Origin: Dehalococcoidia bacterium | Lineage (GTDB): Bacteria; Chloroflexota; Dehalococcoidia; JACQUA01 | Length of the DNA: 11,254 nucleotides | Direction of reading: 5' to 3' | Assembly (NCBI GenBank): GCA_030689845.1 | Contig: JAUYHV010000196.1 | Location: 1-11,254 of the forward strand | In this document: positions 1-6,511 of the stretch, in pieces | Position numbering within the stretch: the stretch's first letter is position 1 | Layout: each line of letters begins with the position of its first letter | Made by a program: the position numbers and the translations under genes | The notes under the pieces: model-generated | What the model was told of the DNA's origin: nothing | Databases searched by the model: none | What the model saw: only the letters and a program-made list of their open reading frames with translations

Positions 1-519
1 GAGGTGAACAACCCGCAACTGGCCGGAAACCAGCATAGTTGCATAGTCACGGGCACCGGTAAAGCTCGCAAGAATTTCCAGGTGCCCCATTTCCCCGTAT
101 CCTGCCAGCTTTGTCGCCTCCTTGCTTATCGGGGCTGTCACCAGGGCTTTCGCTTTACCATCCTGGAGCAACCTGGTAGCGGCAACGATGTACTCGACAG
201 AAGCTTTTCCGCAAGTCCTACAGACCTGTCCGGGGATAACCTGGTTAGGCTCTATGTTATGCAGGTCCAGCAAATCAATTACTCCAGGATGGCCCTGTGC
301 ACCGCCGGCAGCTTTAACGGTCCGCAACTCAACCGGCTTCTGTAGCAATTTGATAGCCTTAACCATTATCGAGCCGTCACCTACCACGATAGGCCGGCAT
401 ATTTCGTAAATTTCTCTCGAAAGCAGGGCTTTTACAATAACTTCAGGGCCTATGCCGGAGGCATCCCCCATGGTGATGGCTATAACAGGTTTTTCTTTAT
501 CGACCAAATGCTGTTCCAT
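1..519 (-). CDS. pdxA: PdxA-family NAD-dependent dehydrogenase/decarboxylase, partial (C-terminus beyond left edge)
   Basis: The first 173 residues are visible; the family is usually about 330 residues, so nearly half is missing to the left. PdxA enzymes oxidise a phosphorylated hydroxy acid with NAD and decarboxylate the product; classical PdxA acts in pyridoxal phosphate synthesis, and PdxA2 paralogues act on 4-phospho-D-threonate or -erythronate. The N-terminal motif ITMGDASGIGPE (residues 15-26) is a variant of the usual GDPAGIGPE. TAPISKEA (128-135) and GHLEILA (145-151, with substrate-site His146) follow in the expected order, and LRVVHL begins the metal-binding region at the cut. It is last in a run after an OYE flavoenzyme (46-bp gap) and an AOR homologue, with no other vitamin B6 gene visible, so a catabolic PdxA2- or TphB-like role is as likely as B6 synthesis (inference). 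The ATG at 519 has only a weak ribosome site. Family membership is secure; substrate is not. Confidence 0.9.
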   Translation of the reverse strand, partial: MEQHLVDKEKPVIAITMGDASGIGPEVIVKALLSREIYEICRPIVVGDGSIMVKAIKLLQKPVELRTVKAAGGAQGHPGVIDLLDLHNIEPNQVIPGQVCRTCGKASVEYIVAATRLLQDGKAKALVTAPISKEATKLAGYGEMGHLEILASFTGARDYATMLVSGQLRVVHL

Positions 520-565
520 TATGTAATGTATTTTCCGTAACCTTTTAATTCAAATAGCTTGTGAA

Positions 566-1663
566 TCATATCCCTGATCTGTTTTTAGCCTCTTTTTCAT
601 CAATGCATGTTACAGGTTCTCCCGTTGTCCTGGAAGTAAAGCATTTGTTGCAGGAAATACAGGCAGCATGTGTCATATCTCCATTTAACCACCGGTTCAC
701 CAAGCCAGGTTCCCTTATAAACGGACGGCACATGGCAACCATATCGGCATCTCCGCTGACAATGATTTCCTCTGCGAGTTCCTGGCTGCGAATACCGCCG
801 ACGGCTATCACAGGAACGGAAACCCGGTTTTTCACAGCAGCAGCCCGCTCCCTGAAGTATGCCCGCTCATATTCTCCCTCTTTCATTACCTGCATAGATG
901 TGCCGACGCCCGTGCTGGCTTCTATCGAGTCAATCCCGGCAGCAACCATATGCTGCGCAGCCGCCAACCCCTCCTCCAGGGTCAAACCCTTTCCCCTGTC
1001 GTCCCTGACACCAAGCTTAATCATCAAGGGAAAACCACTGCCGGCGGCGCGGCGTGCCCTCTTTATGGCTTCTACGTGAAATCTTCTCCTGTTCTCCTCC
1101 GTGCCTCCCCATTTGTCTCTACGCTGGTTGAACAAAGGGGATAAAAACTGGCTCATGAGGTAACCATGGGCTCCGTGAAATTGCACGGCATCAAAGCCTG
1201 CTTCCACCGCCCGTAACGTTGCTGAAGTAAAATCTTCCAAAATAACCTCGATATCTTCATCAGTCATCTCCCTGTGCGCACGGCTCAACCTGGTTATCTT
1301 CGACACGGCGAGAGGGGTTAAACCCTTTTGTACCAGATAGTCGGCACCGATGCCTGCATGGGCGATTTGAAGGGCTATGCCGGAGCCGTTTTCATGGGCT
1401 GCCCTCACCAGCCGCCGCAGGCCTTGTATCATATCATCGCTGTGAATACCGTATTGGCCGTGAAGTGCCTGTCCGCTTGCTGATATAAAAGCGTAACCGG
1501 TTATTATGAGTCCGACTCCTCCCCTCGCCAGTTCCCGGTATAAAGCCTCGGATTCGTCGGTAACCGCGCCCGTAACATCCGCTGTCGCATCCCAGGTAGC
1601 CGACCTGACCAACCGGTTTTTTAACTCCAGGTTTCTTATCCTGAATGATTCAAATAGTTTCAT
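566..1663 (-). CDS. Old Yellow Enzyme-family NADH:flavin oxidoreductase with C-terminal Fe-S cysteine motif
   Basis: A 365-residue single TIM-barrel flavoprotein of the OYE / 2,4-dienoyl-CoA reductase group, binding FMN and typically reducing activated C=C bonds. Visible marks are LKNRLVRSAT (14-23), LQIAHAG (98-104), the active-site stretch FHGAHGYLMSQFLSP (162-176) with His163, His166 and Tyr168, NQRRDKWGG (179-187), and a phosphate-binding loop around VIAVGGIRS (285-293). Near the end, Cys335, Cys338, Cys341 and Cys353 have spacing C-x2-C-x2-C-x11-C, resembling the [4Fe-4S] site of dienoyl-CoA reductases. The second, NAD(P)H-binding domain of those long enzymes is absent, so electrons probably come from a separate partner such as ferredoxin (inference). 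The gene lies 91 bp after the AOR homologue and 46 bp before the PdxA-family gene on the same strand. The start is ATG at 1663; the ribosome site is weak. Substrate unknown. Confidence 0.93.
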   Translation of the reverse strand: MKLFESFRIRNLELKNRLVRSATWDATADVTGAVTDESEALYRELARGGVGLIITGYAFISASGQALHGQYGIHSDDMIQGLRRLVRAAHENGSGIALQIAHAGIGADYLVQKGLTPLAVSKITRLSRAHREMTDEDIEVILEDFTSATLRAVEAGFDAVQFHGAHGYLMSQFLSPLFNQRRDKWGGTEENRRRFHVEAIKRARRAAGSGFPLMIKLGVRDDRGKGLTLEEGLAAAQHMVAAGIDSIEASTGVGTSMQVMKEGEYERAYFRERAAAVKNRVSVPVIAVGGIRSQELAEEIIVSGDADMVAMCRPFIREPGLVNRWLNGDMTHAACISCNKCFTSRTTGEPVTCIDEKEAKNRSGI

Positions 1664-1754
1664 TCCCGTGTGAAGGATTTAAGTCTGTTTACCTACGACT
1701 ACCATGGTATAAATAATTCGGGGATGTTGTATATATTTATTACAGTCGGTAAAT

Positions 1755-3668
1755 CTATCCGAGAAGGCCGCGGGCTTCCAGGTCCCTGGCAACATCGGCC
1801 AGGCCGATTTCCTCAAGCTGCTTTTTTTTCTGTAATCCGGTTTCCCGGTCCCAGCCCCGGAGATTGTAATATTCACCCAGCATATCCTGATACTTGCCCT
1901 TGTCGAAGGTTGCGCCTTTTCGGGAATAAATCTCCCCGTCCTTTCCGGGGAGGATGCAATCCGGATTTTGTCTCTCCTTGTCGAAGGGAACCGTATACCA
2001 TGCATCGGGAAGAGTATCGTCCCTTCTACCCATGTGACCCTCCCGGGTATAAATAGCCCGTTGCAGGTTTTGCAGACGTTCTCCTACTCTGTAAAGCTCT
2101 TTTTCCGAGGTCTCAATTCCGCTGATAGCGGAATATATCTGGCTTTCCAGCGATGGATCTCCAATATGGTCATTAGAGTGTTCAATATACTGGAACGGCC
2201 ACTGCTTGTCACAAAGGATGAGACATTCCTTCGCCAGTTGCCTGTCCTGGATCATCCTGGCTGCCAGGGCTTTACCTTCGTAGGTAGAGAAGTCTCCGGC
2301 GATCTCACTTCCCCAGAACCTTTTGGCAATCCCACGAAAAACCGTGCTGGATAAATTAGCTCCCGGATTCTTGTTTGCCCAGCGCACCCATATGATTGAT
2401 AATAAACTTATTTCGTGAAGCTGCTGAATTGGCTGCCTGCGGTCCGTTGCATATAGAATTCCAGTGGTAATAAAAGCTTTCGGGGAATAGCTGACCTTGT
2501 CACCGCCGACGGTAACTTCGTCGTAAAGAAGTTCCACAGCCTTGTTTCCTACCGCTTGCGCTGCCCGCGGGAAACCCTGGGCAAGGATGTCTCCAAAACC
2601 CTGGCGGTTTGCCATTGCTCCGGTGAGGGCCTTAATAAACTCCAGGCTGCCTATCTTTGTCAGTGGGAGACCTGTGCTCTTTTCATTTAAAAGTCCCGCC
2701 TGGTAACAGTTGTTAAGCCAGGTGATAATCGGATCTACCGACTTGGTATTCAGGCCGTAATGATTGCACAGCCGGGTGGCAAAAAGGGGTACTTCGTTAA
2801 TTTCACCATAATATATTTTTGCCCAGTCCTTATAAAAAGCGCTGCTCTGGCACATGACTTTTCCGATACTACCGTCGCTGGCCTTTATCACGCCCCTGTT
2901 GCATTCATCGGTACAGACATAACAAGGGTCTTTCTCAATACCCTCAACAGGTTCACCTTCGCTTTGCGGTACATCCTTTTTCAGTTCTGCAATGCGCTCC
3001 AGGAGTTCCTGGAGGCGCTGCGAGTGAGCAGCTTGAACAGTCCCGCTTCCCCTGACAGCCACCGCTTTCAGATGTTTTGAGCCCATAACCGCCCCAAGAC
3101 CACCCGAACCAGAGGAATCGTTATCCGCCAGCAAGCTGGCTACCGGGACCATGTTGTCTCCGGCAAGACCTGTGCTTAATACTTTCATGGAGTCGCCGTG
3201 CTTGCTCTTCAAAATTTCCCTTACTTCACCGGTGCCTTTTTTCCATATTTCGGAAGCGTCTTTAACCTCTATTTTCCCGTCTTCGACCAGTATATATACC
3301 GGTTTTTCGGCCCTGCCCTGGATTACCATACCATCGAATCCTCCGGCTTTCAGTGTCCCGCCCCAACTTCCGCCAAGATTGGAATAACTGAAGAATTCAG
3401 GGTTAGTTGTGGATGACTTCCCGCAGGCTGTCCACCGCCCACCCGCAAGACCTTTGAAATTAGAACACGGACCGGTGGCGAAAATCAGGCGGTTTTCAGG
3501 GTCAAAAGCCTTGACCTCCGGCGGAACCTCGTCCCAGTATATCTTTTCAGCTATACCTCTTCCCCCGATAAAAGAAGCTGTATAATTTTCAGTGGGGATA
3601 TCAGTAACTTTCCCGTTAGTTAAATCAATCCTTGCTATCTTGCCCGTGTACCCCGGCATTTTGCTCAT
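1755..3668 (-). CDS. Aldehyde:ferredoxin oxidoreductase (AOR) family tungsten/molybdenum enzyme
   Basis: A 637-residue cytoplasmic oxidoreductase of the AOR superfamily, which binds a bis-pyranopterin tungsten (or molybdenum) cofactor and one [4Fe-4S] cluster and couples aldehyde/acid interconversion, or in BamB aromatic ring reduction, to ferredoxin-level electrons. The N-terminal domain (about 5-210) starts GYTGKIARIDL and includes FIGGRGIA (33-40), the glycine-rich NLGGSWGGTLKAGGFDG (97-113), and SGSGGLGAVMGSKHLKAV (186-203). Cluster ligands are Cys249, Cys252 and Cys256 (C-x2-C-x3-C) plus Cys486 in LILCD. Length matches AOR/BamB enzymes. It lacks the CPxxC proline seen in many AORs (here CYVCTDEC), so it is a divergent subgroup. 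The start ATG at 3668 has an excellent AAAGGAG ribosome site. It is the first gene of a likely operon with the OYE and PdxA-family genes. Substrate cannot be assigned. Confidence 0.93.
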   Translation of the reverse strand: MSKMPGYTGKIARIDLTNGKVTDIPTENYTASFIGGRGIAEKIYWDEVPPEVKAFDPENRLIFATGPCSNFKGLAGGRWTACGKSSTTNPEFFSYSNLGGSWGGTLKAGGFDGMVIQGRAEKPVYILVEDGKIEVKDASEIWKKGTGEVREILKSKHGDSMKVLSTGLAGDNMVPVASLLADNDSSGSGGLGAVMGSKHLKAVAVRGSGTVQAAHSQRLQELLERIAELKKDVPQSEGEPVEGIEKDPCYVCTDECNRGVIKASDGSIGKVMCQSSAFYKDWAKIYYGEINEVPLFATRLCNHYGLNTKSVDPIITWLNNCYQAGLLNEKSTGLPLTKIGSLEFIKALTGAMANRQGFGDILAQGFPRAAQAVGNKAVELLYDEVTVGGDKVSYSPKAFITTGILYATDRRQPIQQLHEISLLSIIWVRWANKNPGANLSSTVFRGIAKRFWGSEIAGDFSTYEGKALAARMIQDRQLAKECLILCDKQWPFQYIEHSNDHIGDPSLESQIYSAISGIETSEKELYRVGERLQNLQRAIYTREGHMGRRDDTLPDAWYTVPFDKERQNPDCILPGKDGEIYSRKGATFDKGKYQDMLGEYYNLRGWDRETGLQKKKQLEEIGLADVARDLEARGLLG

Positions 3669-3806
3669 GACATCTCCTTTTTTTCTTTTTTCAAGCCTGT
3701 AGCCTCACAATAGGCCGTTATTTTTTTAGCGCAGTGATAAAATATCTTTTCGCAACTTCAACGGTTTTCTACTCTACGGGCAGAAAGGGTTTTTTAAAGT
3801 TTTGAC

Positions 3807-3836
3807 ATTCTACGAATTGAGCATGCAGCTTGTCAA
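3807..3836 (-). promoter_or_regulatory. Candidate sigma-70/SigA promoter of the AOR operon
   Basis: Read on the minus strand, TTGACA (3831-3836) is separated by 18 bases from TAGAAT (3807-3812), five of six matches to the -10 consensus. Transcription would begin near 3800 and leave a leader of about 130 nt before the AOR start. A second TTGACA hexamer sits in the opposite orientation at 3802-3807, just past the -10 box, so the -35 box is one arm of an inverted pair that could also be an operator. Called by eye from consensus only. Confidence 0.5.
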
Positions 3837-3960
3837 GAATGTGTACCCGTTCAGTAGCTGGCGGGACAAAAACAAAAAAGTTAGGGGATAACGCAGCATT
3901 TTGCCTGATTCGATGTATACGCTATTGATGATAGGAGACAAAACAAGTGCAAAACGCCCG

Positions 3961-3988
3961 AAAAATAAAGATGTTCTTTAAAAAGAAC
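3961..3988 (-). terminator. Weak candidate terminator after the MFS gene
   Basis: On the minus strand, GTTCTT and AAGAAC form a 6-bp stem (positions 3973-3988, loop of four) followed by a T-rich tract containing TTTATTTTT. The stem is AT-rich and short, so it may be an inefficient terminator or a protein-binding palindrome. It lies about 80 bases downstream of the MFS stop codon. Confidence 0.3.
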
Positions 3989-4065
3989 CTTGCCACATGA
4001 TTCCACTGAGGTCCAACCACACAACAAACCCAAGCCGTGCAACACGCCACGTTTATTTTAAAATT

Positions 4066-5691
4066 TTACAGGTAAAAAGGAGCGAACCTGTTCCTGCCCC
4101 GCAAAGTGTTAACATTAACCGCTGCATGCTTTAAAAACTTCTTCCATTCCTGCGGCCTGTAATAATACCCCCACCTTGATGAGGCTGAATGCTGGTTATC
4201 CCTTTCAGGGGATGGATCGTGTCTACCAGGTATCACCTCGACTTTCCCTACCACGCCTGATAAGTAATAAAGACCCCGCCTGGGGGTTGCTGTACCGGCG
4301 ACTGGCATTGCACGTGATAAAATTGGACTTTGAGGGGACTTCTGAAATAATTTCCAATCGGCCGGCTTGTAAAACAAACCTTGATGAGCAGCAACTCCTT
4401 TGGTGATGACGCTCCAATCGATTAATGTTTCAGGCTGAATGTCAGAGAATGACAGACTTAAATCAACCAACTTATGAAACACAAACTTCACCACCAGGAA
4501 CCTGAATATTCCTGACAAAAGAAATAAGCCGAATATTTTGCTGCCGAATACCGGGAACATAAACCCGAGGGCATAGGCTCCAACCAGACCGGCCAGGGCG
4601 GTAGATAGCAGGGTCAGACTTCTGTTATAAACAATATATCTCGGGCGGTTTTTCTGGGGAGAAGCCTTGTAAATATAACTCTGGTTGCATAAATCGAAAC
4701 CAGCCCAAAGGGTGCCGGCGAAAAATTGGATCATCATAAGGTAAAAAATATTTGACGAGAATAACCACAGCACCGGGATAATGGGAATGAGGTAAGCCAT
4801 TGCTCTCATGGTACTGATAGAGCCTTCCGAGTCGGCACGTCGGCCCCAGAAGGTAACACTGAATATCCTCCCAAAATACTCGGCAGACAGGATTATGGCA
4901 AAAGTCATGTAGTTTAAATTTAAATGAGACAACATGTATACCGCATACAGCGGGCCGCATAACTGAGTGGAAAAGTTAAATAAATTAACAAAAAGGATAA
5001 ATAACCCGAAGTTCCCTTTCCTGACTTCTCTGATAAAATCGAGAAAACCCAACTCCCTACTGTTCCTGACTTTATCCCCCCCAGGGGCCCTTATCATAAT
5101 GTATAGGATGAAGCTGATAATTGTAGCAGCAAGTCCAATAGAGAATATGGCTGTGAAACCATGGAATATCTGGCCGTTAAAAACATCCAGGATATATCCC
5201 ATAACAAAAAACCCACTTAAATAGGCAGCGCTGGAAATAGCCGAGCGAAAACCGAGGTAACGCCCTATTTGCGACTGCGGAATGAGTTCTGCCAACCAAC
5301 CATCACGGGAAGGAGCAATCAGTGCAGATGGGATTAAACTTATCACCCACAAAACTACAAGGAGAACCGGGTTTACCGGTTTCATAAAGAATATGACAAG
5401 GAGAAGGGGAATCCATGTGACAATATTTGCCAGGGTTAAGAAAACGGTGATTCTTTTTATCGAACCTAATTTTTCCACAACGGACGGGGATTTCATACAA
5501 ACAAAAGAGAGGATGACATTGACAAAAGTGGTCATCAGCGCCACACCTTTGGCATCAGTTCCCGAAGCAATTAACAGTGGTGATTGATAGGCAACGCTGG
5601 CATTCTCAGCCGCTGTCATCGCGGCTTCACCCTGAAAATAACCGAGGCTTTTATCTGGTTTTGTTTGTTTTATTCCCCGACTGGTACTCAT
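4066..5691 (-). CDS. MFS-like multi-pass transporter with repeat-bearing C-terminal tail
   Basis: About 541 residues from ATG 5691, or 547 from an in-frame GTG at 5709; neither has a clear Shine-Dalgarno. Positions here use the 547 numbering. Hydrophobic segments cover about 28-410, consistent with 12 membrane helices: for example 60-71, 88-108, 114-132, 161-174, 185-206, 233-260, 303-335, 367-383 and 392-410. The loop GRRADSEGS (289-297) resembles the MFS loop motif between helices, and PSRDGWLAEL (133-142) is a typical helix 4-5 loop. Substrate is not predictable. The tail after about 412 is hydrophilic, basic and proline-rich, with conserved glycine-aromatic starts at Gly444, Gly479 and Gly514. 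It follows the LOG gene with a gap of 70-88 bp containing two palindromes, so it may have its own control. The membrane carrier call is secure; the fold family is probable. Confidence 0.85.
   Translation of the reverse strand: MSTSRGIKQTKPDKSLGYFQGEAAMTAAENASVAYQSPLLIASGTDAKGVALMTTFVNVILSFVCMKSPSVVEKLGSIKRITVFLTLANIVTWIPLLLVIFFMKPVNPVLLVVLWVISLIPSALIAPSRDGWLAELIPQSQIGRYLGFRSAISSAAYLSGFFVMGYILDVFNGQIFHGFTAIFSIGLAATIISFILYIMIRAPGGDKVRNSRELGFLDFIREVRKGNFGLFILFVNLFNFSTQLCGPLYAVYMLSHLNLNYMTFAIILSAEYFGRIFSVTFWGRRADSEGSISTMRAMAYLIPIIPVLWLFSSNIFYLMMIQFFAGTLWAGFDLCNQSYIYKASPQKNRPRYIVYNRSLTLLSTALAGLVGAYALGFMFPVFGSKIFGLFLLSGIFRFLVVKFVFHKLVDLSLSFSDIQPETLIDWSVITKGVAAHQGLFYKPADWKLFQKSPQSPILSRAMPVAGTATPRRGLYYLSGVVGKVEVIPGRHDPSPERDNQHSASSRWGYYYRPQEWKKFLKHAAVNVNTLRGRNRFAPFYL
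4069..4380 (-). repeat. Coding repeat: three 35-residue units in the MFS tail
   Basis: In the encoded tail, units begin at Gly444, Gly479 and Gly514 (GTG-start numbering), exactly 35 residues apart, as GLFY, GLYY and GYYY. Units 1 and 3 share the pattern G-x-x-Y-[KR]-P-x-[DE]-W-K-x-F-x-K; unit 2 keeps only the aromatic start and looks degenerate. The last unit ends with the protein. I do not recognise this as a named domain. Confidence 0.6.
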
Positions 5692-5733
5692 GGCAGAATA
5701 TATTAGCACAAGTCTATGACTAATGCTATATAC

Positions 5734-5755
5734 TTCATGATATATTTATCAGGAA
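5734..5755. promoter_or_regulatory. 22-bp interrupted palindrome between LOG and MFS genes
   Basis: TTC-A-TGATA and TATCA-G-GAA face each other across a four-base centre, pairing eight of nine positions. It lies 25-43 bases upstream of the two possible MFS starts in an AT-rich gap, a place typical for an operator. No regulator family can be named. Confidence 0.35.
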
Positions 5756-5760
5756 ATTCA

Positions 5761-5776
5761 AAAATTCATGAATTTT
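5761..5776. promoter_or_regulatory. Perfect 16-bp palindrome after the LOG stop codon
   Basis: AAAATTCATGAATTTT is fully self-complementary and starts four bases beyond the LOG stop codon. It has no loop, so it is more like a DNA-binding site or a weak AT-rich terminator than a classical terminator; on the minus strand it ends in a short T run. Confidence 0.35.
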
Positions 5777-5779
5777 ATT

Positions 5780-6463
5780 TTATTTAAGTATGGCTTTTTT
5801 GCCTACCAGTTCCTGTTTAATATACCAGGACTGGACAGCTTCAACTACTTCATCTACCTTGTCGCAAACCCTGAGCAGGGTAAAATCATCTTCTGATATT
5901 AATCCCCTCGTCAGGACATCATTTTTTAACCAGTCCAGGAAACCGTTCCAGAATTTACTGTTCACTAATATAACCGGGAAAGGCCGAATCTTACCGGTCT
6001 GCATCAAGGTTAAAACTTCTGTTACTTCATCCAGGGTCCCCATGCCACCGGGCATAATAATGAAAGCGGTGGCATATTTGACCAGCATCACTTTACGAAT
6101 AAAAAAGTGGTTAAAGGTAATCGATTTCGTTGTGTAAGGGTTACACACCTGCTCTTCTGGCAGTGTTATATTCAGTCCAACCGAGGTAACTCCGGCTTCC
6201 AGGGCTCCCTTGTTAGCAGCCTCCATCACACCGGGTCCACCACCGGTAATTATTCCGAATCCCAGTCTCCCCAGCCGGTTTGCTATTTCCTCCGTTAGTT
6301 TGAAATCTTCATCTCCCGGCTTTAAGCGGGCCGAGCCGTAAATAGTGACTGCCGGCTCAATATTTGAAAGCTTGTCGAATCCCTCTACAAGTTCTCCTAT
6401 TATCCGGAACATGCGCCATGAATCTTCTTTGATAAGATCATTTATTTCGTATCCCGGTGGCAT
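5780..6463 (-). CDS. LOG family (TIGR00730) Rossmann-fold nucleotide phosphoribohydrolase
   Basis: A 227-residue cytoplasmic enzyme of the LOG ('Lonely Guy'/lysine-decarboxylase-like) family, which hydrolyses the N-glycosidic bond of nucleoside 5'-monophosphates (cytokinin ribotides in plants; AMP and others in bacteria). VTIYGSARLKPGD (39-51) forms the first Rossmann strand, followed by GGGPGVMEAANKGALEAG (74-91), the Arg123-Lys124 pair in FFIRK, and the signature PGGMGTLDE (138-146) with catalytic Glu146. An N-terminal extension of about 35 residues precedes the core, as in the larger bacterial members. The ATG at 6463 is preceded by a strong GAGGAGGG ribosome site. It lies 48 bp downstream of the beta-CASP nuclease gene and is probably co-transcribed with it. 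Substrate in this organism is unknown. Confidence 0.93.
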   Translation of the reverse strand: MPPGYEINDLIKEDSWRMFRIIGELVEGFDKLSNIEPAVTIYGSARLKPGDEDFKLTEEIANRLGRLGFGIITGGGPGVMEAANKGALEAGVTSVGLNITLPEEQVCNPYTTKSITFNHFFIRKVMLVKYATAFIIMPGGMGTLDEVTEVLTLMQTGKIRPFPVILVNSKFWNGFLDWLKNDVLTRGLISEDDFTLLRVCDKVDEVVEAVQSWYIKQELVGKKAILK

Positions 6464-6511
6464 ATTTTCCCTCCTCTGTGTCAGGTTAATTATCCAGAAA
6501 TAATCGTTATG

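Larger units (their letters stand above)
3669..4065. other. 397-bp gene-free region between AOR and MFS genes
   Basis: No convincing coding region was found on either strand; the longest plausible plus-strand frame is 22 codons from an ATG near 3913 without a ribosome site. The stretch holds the AOR ribosome site (about 3675-3682), a candidate AOR promoter (3807-3836) and an AT-rich hairpin downstream of the MFS gene (3973-3988). The AOR leader contains a short GCCT...AGGC stem near 3691-3704. I could not match it to a known molybdenum/tungsten-cofactor riboswitch. Confidence 0.6.

Noticed and set aside
4..409. Plus-strand open frames at the left edge
   Set aside because: They lie opposite the minus-strand PdxA-family frame, whose motifs GDASGIGPE, TAPISKEA and GHLE are clear.
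561..1079. 172-codon plus-strand frame
   Set aside because: It is antisense to the OYE gene, has no recognisable domain and no ribosome site; the minus strand carries all family motifs.
1679..2005. Minus-strand 108-codon frame overlapping the AOR 3' end
   Set aside because: A shifted-frame shadow of the AOR gene without a ribosome site or domain.
3669..3800. Molybdenum/tungsten-cofactor riboswitch in the AOR leader
   Set aside because: Only short isolated stems were visible and the conserved sequence blocks of that riboswitch could not be found by eye.
3913..3981. 22-codon plus-strand frame in the AOR-MFS gap
   Set aside because: No ribosome site, no conserved pattern, and AT-rich lysine-heavy content expected by chance.
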